Shown: one piece after another, positions 48,101 through 60,686 of the stretch | Position numbering within the stretch: position 1 is the first letter of the stretch | Layout of the letters: every line of letters starts with the position of its first letter | Source of the DNA: Pagrus major | Taxonomy: Eukaryota > Chordata > Actinopteri > Spariformes > Sparidae | Direction of reading: 5' to 3' | DNA: 64,000 nt | NCBI RefSeq assembly: GCF_040436345.1 | Contig: NC_133216.1 | Location: forward strand, 17,336,110-17,400,109 | Notes under the pieces: model-generated | Seen by the model: only the letters and a program-made list of their open reading frames with translations | What the model was told of the DNA's origin: nothing | The model's database searches: none | Translations under genes and position numbers: made by a program

Positions 48101-50952
48101 GTAATGGCACAGCTTCCAGCCTCGCCAAGCGGGCGCTGAGTATGATGGGGGAGGAAGTGCCGAAACGCATCCTGTCATGTGTGCCGAACTGGAAAACCTG
48201 TGAGGTGCAGACCTGGCTGCAGCAGGTTGGCTTTAGTGCCTATTGTGACCGTTTCCAGGTGAGTTAAACAGGGATATAGATACAAGCACGGAGATCTACA
48301 TATAATACAGTATGTCTGACATTTCTAACTACCCTACTAGGAGCTCCAGGTGGATGGAGACCTCCTGCTAAACATCACAGACCAGGATCTGAGCGCTGAT
48401 CTGGGCATGACGGCAGCCCTCACTCGCAAGAGGCAAGTGGTACAAACCTCTCAAGACACGTGTCTGAGGCTGAGCGACGTTAACACCTCTGTTCTGTCTC
48501 CTCCTCCAGGTTTTTGAGAGACTTGCGTGTGCTGAAGACTTACGCCAACTACTCCACATGTGACCCAAACAACATGGCTGACTGGCTAGTGGAGGTGGAC
48601 CCTCGATTCCGTCAGTACACCTACGGCATGGTCCAGTCAGGAGTGGATCGCAACAGTGTCCAGAACGTGACTGATCAGCAGCTCCAGCTCGACTGCCACA
48701 TAGACAACGGAGTCCACAGAGCCAAGATCCTGTCTTCTAGCCGCAGGCCCTTAAAACCGTGCCACACAGACGCCAAGCCTGCAGGGCCCGATGTGTTCAT
48801 CAGCTACCGTCGGACCACCGGTTCCCAGCTGGCCAGGTCAGAACTCATGGTGTAGGGGAAAAGGAGATTAAATTAGAGCCAGGGCAAGGACAGAAGACAT
48901 TTGTACTGTCTTTATTCATCCTTACCTCACTGACTTTCTCATTTTCTCTCCTGTCCCAAGCCTTCTGAAGGTGCACCTGCAGGTTCGAGGATACAGCGTC
49001 TTCATAGACGTGGAGAAGCTGGAGGCTGGTAAATTCGAGGACAAACTGATTCAGAGTGTACAGAGGGCACGTAACTTCATCCTGGTCCTGTCCGCAAATG
49101 CGCTTGACAAGTGCATGGATGACACTGCCATGAAGGACTGGGTGCATAAGGTCAGAAGTTTTCCATTCTCAGCCTCTTTTTGCTAAATACTTTCACTCTC
49201 TTCCACCTTAAGCCCTTATTGAGATATTCCACATTTATCTTGACACAACAGCAGAACAGTATTAGCTGGAATGAAGGATGCATATAACATTCAAACTGGA
49301 TGTGGTGGACATCGCTGCCCTATAAATCCAAATTGCAGTATCTACAGTCTTGGTCAAATCATTTGATAATAATTAAATAATTTGAATAATTTATGTGTCT
49401 GCATATAAAACTGTAATCCAGACTGCAAGGATTACAGCAGTTGTTATGTTTATCATCCCAGATTTGATTGATATTTGTTTTCATTAAGGCATGAACTAGA
49501 CTTTATTCTATGAGAGCATATAATTAATATTAAAAATTAATAACAATTTCCTCAATTACAACTTTTTAAACATGCAAACACTAAAACATACAGGTATTGT
49601 ACAATGTAACAAGAAATTAGATTTAGATTTTCAGGAAGAAGACAAGAAGAAGCACTTAGCCTTCGCACTACATATATATTTATCTGTTTAAGGTAATACA
49701 AAGGCAGAGTGCAGTATCTGAATTTTGGGGGTCATCGGTCACATAATTGGTCATGAATTTCAAGCCATGAAAATAATTTTTCTCAGCTTCATTGTTAGTG
49801 CGGTTACTGCGGTTGGCCCTTGTAGAGCCGACTGGTATCTGAGAAGCGATTCGGTGTTAACAAATGATTATTTTGCCAGTTCAAAACATTTTAATTCCTG
49901 GCTGCAAAACAACTTCAACAATGGTGTGCTGTCATGCTGTAACATTCTGTTCTTCGTCTAAAAAGCCATTGATCTTGGCCACTGATGTGTGACAGTGTAG
50001 TTTTGCTTTGTGATGAGTTGTCCTCATGTCCCTGTTGGACCTCTGCTCTCTCTCACATATTCGGTTATTTAATTTGATGTAATCCTGTCAGATACTTTTG
50101 GTTGCACAAAAGCTGTGAGTCCCTTGAAACAGGATCAGAACATGTCACTGGTTTTTATCTTCTGCAGAATGCCTGAGAATTACTGTACAAGTGCTTGTGC
50201 AGTTTTTTCAGTCTTGTTGCATTCATATTCCCTGTCTGAGCTATATGTGACATGCATATTGCAGCTGAAACAAGGGATCAGATGTTTAACTTGCAAGGGA
50301 TTCCAATCAATAATTTGTGCTTTTTCAGGTCTGGACATATTTCATAGACTCAAAGATTTTATCCTTCATGTTGCAGGAGATAGTCACCGCCCTGGCTGGG
50401 AAGAAGAACATTGTTCCCGTCACGGATAACTTCATGTGGCCCGATCCCATGTCTCTGCCAGAGGACATGAGAGCAATTCTCAACTTCAATGGCATCAAGT
50501 GAGTTACTGTTTACTGTAAACGTAACCAGGATTATGCTGTGGTTATTGGTTTGCACAACCATGAAATTGGGACAACATACTTTCACACTGTTAACCACAT
50601 GGCTGTGTGGCGCAGCTGCAGGAGGGAGAATCTGTCTCGACAGGTTTCACAGCTTCACGCGTTTGAGTTGTGTGATAACGACACAGTTCCTCCTCATGTG
50701 AACATTATTAATCTTTTAAAGCCTCTTCTTTTTTTAATGAATATTTTATGAACACTAGGGTTAACTTTTCAAAGTTAGAGACAACTGGTTTTCTTATAAT
50801 GCACACCATCAAATGCCTACTCTTTTTCTTGACACAGATGGTCTCACGAATATCAGGAGGCCTCGATCGAGAAGATCCTACGCTTTCTGAAGGGACACCA
50901 AGACCAGGTCGACAGCCCGGATGCCTCCAAAGGGCAGAAAAAGAAAGAATAA
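45192..50952 (+). CDS. sarm1: Sterile alpha and TIR motif-containing protein 1 (NAD+ hydrolase)
   Basis: SARM1 is an NMN/NAD+-sensing NAD+ glycohydrolase whose activation drives axon degeneration; it also acts in innate immune signalling. Eight exons give 713 aa (human 724): 45192-45655, 47115-47733, 48046-48258, 48341-48432, 48510-48836, 48961-49150, 50377-50498, 50838-50952. An N-terminal hydrophobic/basic stretch (about 1-20, the mitochondrial-signal position) is followed by an ARM domain to about 390, two SAM domains (about 400-545) and a C-terminal TIR (about 557-700). TIR landmarks are [24 protein letters not shown] and WVHKE. The catalytic Glu (human E642) is residue 636, the first codon of exon 7. 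The start codon was chosen because the first residues match the human N-terminus. Intron 4 uses a GC donor. The tail ends KGQKKKE. Confidence 0.96.
45825..46256. repeat. Dispersed repeat in sarm1 intron 1
   Basis: It is rich in GAATCATTAATG / TAATGATTCATTAA motifs in both orientations. The right end CCTTATTGTAAAATGTTACC resembles the inverted terminus (GGTAACA-type) of a common fish DNA element. A matching left terminus was not found, so the copy may be truncated. Confidence 0.5.
46441..46830. repeat. Possible retrotransposon-derived segment in sarm1 intron 1
   Basis: The stretch around AATAGGGACAATGCCCGAAG, followed by A-rich, C-containing sequence (ACAGACATGAGAACAAACAA), has the look of an interspersed repeat. 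No open frame supports a protein and no second copy is in the window. The class is unknown. Confidence 0.25.
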
Positions 50953-51117
50953 GATAATAAATGACAAAAACAGAGTTTGATCTGAGCTACAATAACTTCC
51001 AATGATGCCAAATTCCACATGGCCGATGGTGAACTGGCCTAGCAGCTTCCCCCCCTCTGCCCAAATGCATGTGAAGTGAATCTGATTATGATTCGATTGC
51101 ATAATATAAATTGAGCT

Positions 51118-51137
51118 AATAAATGACTAACAATAAA
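51118..51137 (+). terminator. sarm1: Probable sarm1 polyadenylation signals
   Basis: AATAAA occurs at 51118-51123 and 51132-51137, about 170 bases after the stop. Another is at 51487-51492, so alternative 3' ends are possible. Confidence 0.5.
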
Positions 51138-53549
51138 TGAGATTAAAAAAAGGGGATTTGTATATAATAAATGGTAAGCCTTTAACGATAGTACCCTCAC
51201 ACTGCTGTATATGTTTAATCAGGTGCAGTATACGCCTTCCGTCTCTCAGGAAACTAACTGTGATAGATCAGCCGACATTGGCATCCAGCAAAATCAGTCT
51301 CCACTAACCGATCAGTCTTCATTAAAGTTGTATGCAATCATCTTTTGTTTAACTCATGTACTGTACAGTCACAGGGGTAAGGCAGGTCTCTGATTTGACT
51401 GACATTTGTTTTCTGGGTTGTGATAGCGAAGAAACATTGTTTGAGGGCGTAACAGTCAACGCTGGAGACATGACGTATTGTACAGAAATAAATGAGCTAC
51501 ACGCTGCAAAACTGCATCCTTACTTTAGCTGAAGACAGGTTGAAGGAGTGCACAGGCAACAACAAATAACCAAGGAGTATTAACCATTTCCTTCCTGTAA
51601 AAGTGGATAAAAATTAAACTTTGAATTGATGTACAGGACTCAAAAATGTACTGATGTTTTATTCACCACACGATTGGGTCTGATGAGAAATTCATTGTGG
51701 CTTTGCAACTTAAATTTCATCCTTGTTCCCTCGGTGTGTTTAGTAGAAGCAGTCGAGTAAAAACAAAAAGAAATCCAGTAATATGACACACTGAAGCTTT
51801 GAAAAGCTGCAAATCCCTTCATCTAAAATCAAGATACAAGAAACCCTTTGCTTTGAAATAAACGTATGAGAAGTCTTGCAAAGTAAGCATTCATTAAGAT
51901 GTGTTGGTTTCATATATATATGTATCACTGATTGTATTATTATAACCTGGATGCAACATATTGCCTTATTATTGTTTTCCACCTCATAGCATTTATTGAA
52001 TATACTCTGTGTAGTTTACATTACTTTATTTTTCAAGTAGTAAAACAGGATTTCATTTTTCATCGTCATGTTTATTAATGTTCTCATTGTGAAACAAACA
52101 TGAAATGGTCCCTTTATTTGAATCATGTCAAAATAAAATGTGTCGTAAAACATTTAACAGTGAAACTATTTGACTTTTCATTACTGTGTGACAGAAACAA
52201 TTTAAACCACCATCTTTATCACAAACTGTACCAAATGGTCCAGTCGTTGTCCAATAAATAAGACGATTTCAACGTATAAATAAAGTGAAGAATTAACAGT
52301 ATTTTTGGTACGTCTAAGAATGGCTTTGACAACCAAACCAATCCGTCTCCATGCAGATCAATTCACAGTAATACTTCAGTTAACCTCTAAACTTCCCTTT
52401 GTGCATTTTAAAGCTGATGTGGCAGCTCTTGTTCCCTCACTGTGCCACCAGGACCTGACCCCTGTGTCCATGTTGGCTGTGGGTCTGTGCTCTGGGACTA
52501 TCGCGTGTTGTTGTGGTGGTGGGAGGGGAGGGGAGGGGAGGGGGCTCTTCAGGGAGTTTGGATTTCGCTCTCTGCTTTATGGAAGGAGGAGGTGTAGCTC
52601 AGTAATCCCTGGCTGCCACTACCATCCCTCTCTCTCTCTGCTGTGTCATTCAGTTCGGCACAGAAGATCTATCTGCAGAGTGTGATTCTGGGAAATTCAG
52701 GTGGTGACTTCACTGTTCTGAGACCGCGTCCAACAACAGATTTAGGATAGCAGTTAACGTGACCGACTCTCCATTCAAATGTGCAAACAGGCAGTGATGG
52801 AAGAAGTACTCTTCAATCAATCAAAAAATACAAGTACCTTGAACAAAACCACTCAGGTAAAAGATAAGGGTGTGGTGGCTAAGAATTGATAGATCTTATA
52901 TACTATATACCACATTACCTGTTACAGGGAGGATTTCGCTCATGTATTTTTCCTAAATTAATAATAAGTTCAGAATAGTTCATTATTAAACAAGTCACCT
53001 ATATTGGCATAAAAACATATTATAACCTTCATTTCTTCGACAATATACATATGATCTCAATAAATGGCCATTTTTAGTCCTAAAACATTTCTAAAATCAA
53101 AATAAGGTTGCATTTGGCACCTCCCTTAGTATAACTTACTTGACTTCCATAAAACAATGTTGGTTTATCTTCTGAGAAGTTTCAGGCCACAAGTGAAGTC
53201 GTATCTCATCACTTGCCTGCTCTTGTCAACAAATCACTATTTTCACTGGGGTGGTTGTACGTAAATCGACGAGCAGCAGCATTTGACTAAACAAAACGCA
53301 TGGTGAGAATTTCATTAAACAAAACATTTGAGCTTCACCTTTAACGTGTTTGACATTTAGGGTATTCCCTTATTAGCAACCTTGCTGAGAGTTAAAGAGT
53401 AATGTGCCATACTGTACTGTACCACTGTACTTAGCAACCGTGTCGGAGTCAGATGATTGATATGCTGCTATTAATAAATGACCAACTGAGAACACATTAC
53501 GTGAACACCCATACTTGATATGTTTTTGAACAGCTGAGGAGTTTGGCCT

Positions 53550-53555
53550 TTTATT
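53550..53555 (-). terminator. slc46a1: Possible slc46a1 polyadenylation signal
   Basis: TTTATT on the plus strand reads AATAAA on the minus strand, about 350 bases after the slc46a1 stop codon. It is tentative because other A/T-rich hexamers surround it. Confidence 0.35.
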
Positions 53556-53906
53556 TTACAGTTAGCATCTTAACCTGTCGTGTCTCATTAGACCTACTGA
53601 CATTAATACATCCAAAATGGAAATGTAAGGCACTTACACTGTATCGAAAATATATCAAATAAAAAAATGATAGCTTGTGTTGAATCTTGCCGAGATTTGA
53701 TTTGTAATGTCAGTCAGGAGATTGATTCTTCATCCTTTGGTTTTGATCACTTTGCTGTGACTTGTTGGAGGAATCCCATCGCTGAGAGAGCTAACAACAG
53801 TCAGCTGCCCCGTCAAAGTCTTTCCCTGCATCACAGATGGACGTCTGTGTCAGAGCTGCTCACCTCATAGACTGACACCAGGATGAACTCGCTGCCTCTC
53901 GTCAGG

Positions 53907-56900
53907 TCAGGATGCCGATGTGGTGTCTCTGTGCTCTCTCCTCTGGTCCAAACACTGCAGGGTACTAGAAAGACAAATGTGAACACCTTTTAATAATTCA
54001 TAATAAATATATACAGTATAAATAATGAGCTGTTTGTCAATGAGGTCAATTATGCCAGTGAGGCAAGTGTGAACTCACCCAATTATTCCAGTGGGGATGA
54101 AGAGGAGGATGGCAGCGAACAGGAAGGGGAAGCCCCTCATGAAGTGCAGAGTGGCTGGGTAAAGAGAGTTGAAGACGCCGCTGCCCACCAGAAAACATAA
54201 ACTCTCCACACAGGCTACAGAGGCAAATAGGGCCCCTGGGAGAAAGCACAAACACAGTTATGTATACAACCTGCAGGACACAGGCTGTCCCTCGAGACAA
54301 AGGGACATGAGCTTCAAATTAAAGTGCGCTGTAGCATACTGATCCAATTATGATAATTCAGTGACTCATTCAAACACTACACAGCTGACACACAGAGTGG
54401 GCTCTCATCTGTCTCATCTGTTTTTGTGGTATTTGTACATGTTCAGTGACTGACCTTGTTCTGATGGGTCCACCAACTTGGACAGCTTTGACCTAATAAC
54501 AGGTGTCACAGCCACGAAGAGGAAAGACAATCCATAACCTGGTGACAGACAAATTAACAGTTAAAATACATCAACACACAGTCCCCATGGCTGATATTTA
54601 AAATTTCTGTTCTAGTATTTGTATGCATGTATATGTACAGTCATAAAATGGCCCATATGTTTTGTGCTATTGTGCCCGCAGGCTACAAGCTGTGAACATA
54701 CTGAGTGTTTTATTGCCTGGTATGTAAGGTATCCGACATACACAACCTGTTCAGTCTGTCGCTTGCTGAGCTGTGACAGCATGACAGCATTTGCCTGGTA
54801 AATACATACTATTAACACGTGTGGCTGATAAAAGAGTGCATGCTTTAACAACCTTTCTGTAGAGCTGCGAAAGCACAAATGACAGAGGATTACGAAAGTA
54901 AAAGCAGAATTTTAAATTTAATTGTAATGTCATTAAATTAATGTGCTTTTTTACTGCAAAGGATTTTAGTTGGTCACATGTCACCGTGCCTCATTAAGGC
55001 CAAATACACTAAAAAAAACTCTAGATTCTCTAACCTGTGAACATGAGCTGGGTGGTGTCAGCTACAGAGAAGACCACCAGCCCTGTGATGTTGGAGGCCA
55101 GACCAATGACACCCACCCAGGAGTCTGCCAGACAGCGCTGCATGATCTTCAGCCCCAGCAGACTGGTGAGGTAGGCTAGGTTGTTAGCGGCTGATCCATA
55201 GCCAATGAGGGCCGGCCCCCAGCACAGCGGGGAGCTCAGCTCATACAACACAAACAGCTCCCTGCAGCCGAAGTGTATGGCTACCACCAGAAAGAAACAC
55301 AGCATGTAAAGCCACAGCTTACATCTGTGAAATCTTCCCCCTGCCTCGGCAGTACTGCCTCCTGTTGAGAAGAGGTGCCAGACAGCTTTATGGTGGCGAG
55401 AGGTGAGGAGCTTGGCACTTGGGTCTGTAAGGACAGACTCACGGACAAACAGGTAAGTGTACAGAGCTGCAGCCAAGTTAGCGGCCAGGGCAAGCCAGAA
55501 TGGGTTGATGTACCTACACACAGGTATAAAAAACACAATGATTACCAATTCAGATAGCAAATATTTTCATACCTCTCTACATACTGTGACTAGGAACCAC
55601 CGCACATTTCTTACCCTTGTGCCTGCCGCCACTTCCCTCCAATGATGCTGGCTAGCATCCCTGAAATGCCTATACAAGCCTCCAACACTGCCACCCTGAA
55701 GGTGCGGGACCTCCTGTCACTGGTATCAGCCACATATGAAAAGCAGCCGGCCAGGATGGCGTTGAAGTCACCTGAAAGGCCACTGAGTATCCTGCCCAGT
55801 AGAAAGTAGACCACAGGCAGCTTCAGGTACATCACCACGAGGTAAACCACTACTTGGAGGGCCATGCCCAGATTGGGGATGATGAGAACAGGTCTGCGAC
55901 CCGCGAAGTCACTCCACGAGCCCAGGAGAGGCACCACCAACAGGCCTACAGAAAAGCCTGCAAGACTGATGTACAGGCTCCAGTGGGCTGTCAAGGTTTC
56001 CACCTCCTGCAAGAAAAAACAAACAAAAACAAGTGTAACCCAGCGAACAGGATGGAGATTTTTTCATGTTCAGGGACACTGTGATCGAAGGTGAAGACAT
56101 TCAAGTTATTACTGCTTGGTCCCTCTCCTACCCATAATCACATTTACCCTGCATGCTAGATGTAATTAGATGCACATAAAGCACATATAGCACACAATGT
56201 CTGGGCAGCAGAACGAAAAACCTCCGACCTCATCACTTCTTTGTTGCTGAGTTTCAACTTTTGACGGCTGTTCCTCTTTGTGGAAACTGTTTCTGGGTTA
56301 AATGCGCTCTTCCTTTGATATTCAAAAAGCACTGCAGATCTTTTTTCCTATCCATGTATGTGCACTTGGGACACAGACGATGCTGCTTTTCTGTATCTCT
56401 ATCTGCAAGTGTCACATTTTGCCTTGGATGAATGTGTGTAAATGTCTAAACCTCCATTTCTGTCTTTTGTTCATTGTGTGTTGCTTTCTATCTGTGTTGA
56501 ATGCTATTGTGCTGCATGTTTTGATGGCTTATAATGCCTTCGTAATACCTTTCCATTAACATTAATATTCCCCATTCTGTTTATTTTTATGGTGTGTACT
56601 GTGTGCCACTGTATGGCATGTTTTGATCAATTTCATCTACCTGACGACGTAACATTAAGATGCCTTACATAACATCACATTCACATTTTTATCACTGCTT
56701 TACATGCAACTACTTAAAGGTACAATATGTAAGAATTGTCACGTTCCACATTAACTAAAATCATCAACTGAAAGTGAAAACATTTTTGACATCATGTCAA
56801 AGACGTGTGGTTTACAGGTAAGCATGCTAACCGGCTAGCCCAGCCGATCCTGTTTGGCAATACAAGTTTGTATTGCAGCGGAGTAAACAACAACAACAGC

Positions 56901-57798
56901 ACTCCTGTTGCTCCGCGATGCTAGCTGCGCTGCTAACTAAGCCAACTCACAAACGGCAGCTAAAGTTAGCAGCGGTTAGCCTGGTTGTATGTTGCTGCCT
57001 ATTTGTTTGCATACGAGTTCAACAGATAGTGTATACTTACATACCGCACCTTTAAATACCTGCTGTTATGACACTATGTAGCGTCTGTGCTAGCTCTGCA
57101 GGAGAAAAACAGCCTTTTGGCACCGTCCCTGTTTATTAACAAGTAAATAAAACTCAGCCCATTGACCCACACTTGTTGTGTTTGTAGATGTGATGCCTTA
57201 TACATCAGAGTATCCCAAAGAAACTTTAAGGAAATTTTAAGGCTGTAATGATGCTCTGTGTTTAGCTAACTAGCATACCTGACACCTGTTAGCTAAGCAA
57301 CAGAACCAGAACCCTTTAAAATGGCTGCTCATGAGAGTAACTATCTGACAGCTGTTGTTATAGGGGTGCCTTTGAGCCAGGCACTTTAATTAGATACTTG
57401 GCCAACAGCAAGAGGGAATAGGACTGATTATTGTGACGACTGGTTAATTTTGATACAAGTAACCGTGAAAAAAACACCTTCAGGAGAGGGTCGGGGGGCG
57501 CGGAGCTGTTGCTGCACTCCGACCTCTTGGAGCCATTGTAGCCGAGGTCCTCACTGATGCGGTCCCACAGGTACTGTGTGGACAGAGGCGCCTGCAGAGC
57601 CAGAGCAAACATGGAGAGGAACATCACCGGCTCCACAGCCACCGGCAGCGAGCATGTAAACGGCGGCCGGACGGAGCGAGTCGTCGGTACGTCAGCCTCC
57701 CCTCCTTTGACGCCACCTGGGTCGATGGTTGAAGCTTCATCGTCCGTGGACGCGAGCGCATCTGCGGGGAGGATCGCTGCGGTGTCCGGCTCGTCCAT
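53907..57798 (-). CDS. slc46a1: Proton-coupled folate transporter (SLC46A1/PCFT)
   Basis: This transporter imports folate with H+ at acidic pH across the apical membrane of gut epithelium; heme transport was also proposed for it. Six exons (minus strand, in order): 57478-57798, 55615-56006, 55035-55513, 54455-54538, 54079-54235, 53907-53964, giving 496 aa (human 459). The N-terminus is cytoplasmic and Asp/Glu-rich ([17 protein letters not shown]). TM1 is followed by a first extracellular loop with NGS and NSS sequons. [10 protein letters not shown] is the MFS loop 2-3 signature. [29 protein letters not shown] (human H247 position), [12 protein letters not shown] and [12 protein letters not shown] all follow human PCFT. 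About twelve hydrophobic helices are present. The extra length lies mainly in the N-terminus and the C-terminal tail. slc46a2 and slc46a3 are less likely given the sarm1 neighbour. Confidence 0.94.
56714..57055. mobile_element. MITE in slc46a1 intron 1 (TTAAAGG family)
   Basis: TTAAAGGTACAATATGTAAG at the left is matched by TACTTACATACCGCACCTTTAA at the right as imperfect inverted repeats. The interior carries GCTAGC/GCTAAC motifs like the copy at 39754. The length is about 342 bp and there is no coding frame. Confidence 0.75.
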
Positions 57799-60686
57799 GG
57801 CAGCCCGACACTAAACTGTAAACAAAGACTGCGTCACCGTGACAAATCCTGTATTCGCAGTATTTGAACACAAGCGAGACGTGAACTAGATCTTGCTCTC
57901 TGCTCCTTTCTGAACCATTTAGCTAACTAGCTTATCGTGCTAACCTCGGTTAGTTGCTCTGTGCTGGACGAAGCATCACGAGTTTAAAGACAACTTCTCT
58001 ACCAGCTCACTCGGGTCAGAAAGCTGCACATGAAGCAGGAACTCAGCAGCCTCGTCTGGACGAAGAGCTCAACTACAGGTTTTTCTGCTTAACACTCGTA
58101 CTTATCACCAAGAGACGGGTCACAAAGTTGTGACAGGGCATCTTTAATTAAGCTAACTAGCTATTTTTAGCGCAACTGTTGCTGTGAGAGCTCAAATTGA
58201 GCATTAACACGTAACCTACATTTCACTACAAACCAGGGCCAATGTTATTTCCTGTTTCTGTTGTGGGTTTGTTAGCCATCACTTGTGCACATGTCAATAA
58301 TCAGTATGTAATACTAACAACATGAACAGAACATACAGCTAGAAAAGAAATGAAACACATGTAAGGATCATTACAGCATGAGTTATTCTGGTAGTGTTAC
58401 ATAATGATTCATTTGACATGTGCATGATGTCAAAGCCTTCAGGGGCTCTACAGCAAAAAATAAATTTCTTTTTCTTGGCACAAGCAAATGCACATGTGCT
58501 TACTGTTTAAGATATATTTGCATTTTCAACTTTGCAGCAGACCATTTAAGTATTACATAACACATGTCTAAAATCATGATGTATTGTGCACAACACCCTC
58601 CCCAAAAGCAAACTGCAGGTCACACATGATGAGGACAGAATTGGCTCATACTGTTTTTCTAAGCAGATCTGGAGAGATTAGCCATGTATAAAAAAAAAAT
58701 GCCGCTATTAATTGGGAGCTGTGTTAACTCATGCCAAGCATTACTTACTAACCTCTGTAATTATGTCTGACTGACAGACCTGAACAAAACAGGAGGGTGT
58801 GTTCTGTTTTTCTATGTGGATTCTTGTGAAGAAACATGATCCTTGGAAGTGATTACTCATAATCAGGCCTTAACTTTTATAAAGATAGTTGGCTGAAGTC
58901 TGACAAATCTGCCTTACTCAAAATTGACTTAAATAAAATAATTTAAAATCAATGTATTGTTTTATTCCATCTCTAGAGTGCATTTTTAATATCTGTCCAG
59001 GGACTCAGTGCACACAGTAAAGGCCTTCAGAGCACCTCCATGGATCACGTCAGAAAAGAAGAATACATATTTGGGCCATCACAATATCAGATTTACACCT
59101 CATGATTATCATGGCCAAACGGATGAATGCTACTGATATTAACACAATATTGCTACAGGTCAAATTCATCATTAACTTTGTTTTGTCTCTTTTTTGATCA
59201 TGAAAAAACAACCAGATTAGCTGATAAACAAAAGATCCACAAGGCCTCACATCTGCACTGGATTATTCACCAGTATTGTCACATATGTGTTTTTAATAGG
59301 ATATCAATATATATTTTTTTTTCTATCACGGTCATACATATACATATACATATATATTGTATATTATATAGCGCTCTCAGTCAAATTCATCTGAACTTTG
59401 TTTACTGTGTGTTTTGTCTGTTTTTTTGTCAAATTAATATTTGTTTTATGAGTGTAGGGAGGTAAAAGGAGAGTATTTATAATCATAAATCTCGGTTGTT
59501 TCTACAAGTAATCAGTGTAACGCTCCGACATGAACCTATTAGGATATCCATAATGACAATTTAACATTATTCTTCGTAGTTTTAATGTAAATTTTTTTTA
59601 TTTTTTATTTATGTTTACTTTAACATTCACAGTTCAACATGTTTCACTGCGATTTGAAAGCAGCATTTCATATTTGGCCTCTGTTATGTCTTTAGTGATT
59701 AGGTTATCGCATGAAATTCCTTTCATGAAAATAGTGTTTTTTATCATATCAATTATTTAATTATTGTGTTTTGAAACCTAATATTAGAGAGGCAGGTGTT
59801 GTCCTCCTGTGACCCCTTTATATTTAAAATCTTGTGTCTGGAAAATAAAAGCAGCACTGTGTTCGGCTGTTTCATCCATTTAACCTATAGCTAACTCAAC
59901 TGCACCCACTCATGTTTCACGTACAAGTACATATACTGTACTTATTACTTTTTCAGTTTTTTTAAATCTGAATTTTTTTTAATTAATGTATTTTTTTTAA
60001 ATTTATCTGAGTCGGTGAGGTATTTTAGATTACTTCAGACTGAAGGTATTTTTTCCTGTAAAGGAACTGTCAGGGACTTTGACCGTAATTTAATACCGTC
60101 CAACCACAGGGTTGCCCCAGACAATAAATCATCAATCGACACTCTCCTGAAAAACTTTTCACCTTTCCGTTTCACACACACACACACAATAGGAGGATGA
60201 TCTGGTTTGTCTACATTTCAGCCTGTCCGGGAGGCTTTTCTTAGGAATCGTAACAGTGGTTTTCATTAGTTACACCCACATGAGTTTAACTTTGGTGTTT
60301 GATGGATTTGTTTTTCATCCTGGGACGTGCCATTCCACTTTATGAATTTGTGCAATGTGCTCAGTTGACAACATGTAATTAAATCTTATCACACCTGACA
60401 CAGACAAAACAGCTGTCTCATTTTACGGTCAAGATAAAAAAAGATTAGTTTTTCTGTTTATTGCTCATAGTTGCTTACCTTATCACCATATCACACCCTG
60501 TTCATGCAGGCCCCTCACTCTAAGGTTAATTTTTAATCCTTTTTTTCAGGGTGCCTTACTGTATTTCCCACCATATATACTCAGAGATCGTCTGTTACTG
60601 CCTCTTAGATAGTAAGCCGGTGTCGCTAATAATTTTTTCCCCTCTGACTCTGTATTACTTTGGATGCCCATCACATCGTGTGGAGC
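57799..60686. other. slc46a1 / slc13a2 divergent intergenic region
   Basis: A 2.9-kb head-to-head spacer. The first ~250 bases (57799-58050) are moderately G/C-rich and probably include the slc46a1 promoter and 5' UTR. Bases 58240-58570 are one copy of a dispersed repeat (listed separately). The rest, especially 59280-60010, is A/T-rich with CATATA-type simple sequence. No other gene is seen. Confidence 0.5.
58240..58570. repeat. Dispersed repeat, copy A (5' of slc13a2)
   Basis: It contains CATCACTTGTGCACATGTC, then ACAGCTAGAAAAGAAATGAA, then a block running from AAAGCCTTCAGGGGCTCTAC through CTTGGCACAAGCAAATGCAC to AACTTTGCAGCAGACCATTT. All three blocks recur at 62755-63085, the third in inverted orientation. 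Confidence 0.75.

Larger units (their letters stand above)
50953..53906. other. sarm1 / slc46a1 tail-to-tail spacer
   Basis: About 3 kb between convergent genes. It contains the sarm1 3' UTR, GGGGA repeats around 52520-52545, a truncated head of the TACTT repeat family near 52795-52860 (GTGATGGAAGAAGTACTC), and otherwise A/T-rich sequence. Short open frames, such as 52305-52685, show no recognisable protein. Confidence 0.5.

Noticed and set aside
49725-49961. 78-aa open frame in sarm1 intron 6
   Set aside because: No recognisable domain, no splice or promoter context, A/T-rich sequence; probably chance.
52305-52685. 126-aa open frame between sarm1 and slc46a1
   Set aside because: The composition reflects a GGGGA repeat and pyrimidine tracts. 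No family resemblance and no introns joining it to other exons were found.
60660-60686. Upstream in-frame ATG of slc13a2
   Set aside because: The nine added residues (MDAHHIVWS) have no counterpart in the human protein; 60687 aligns with the usual start. It could still be used.
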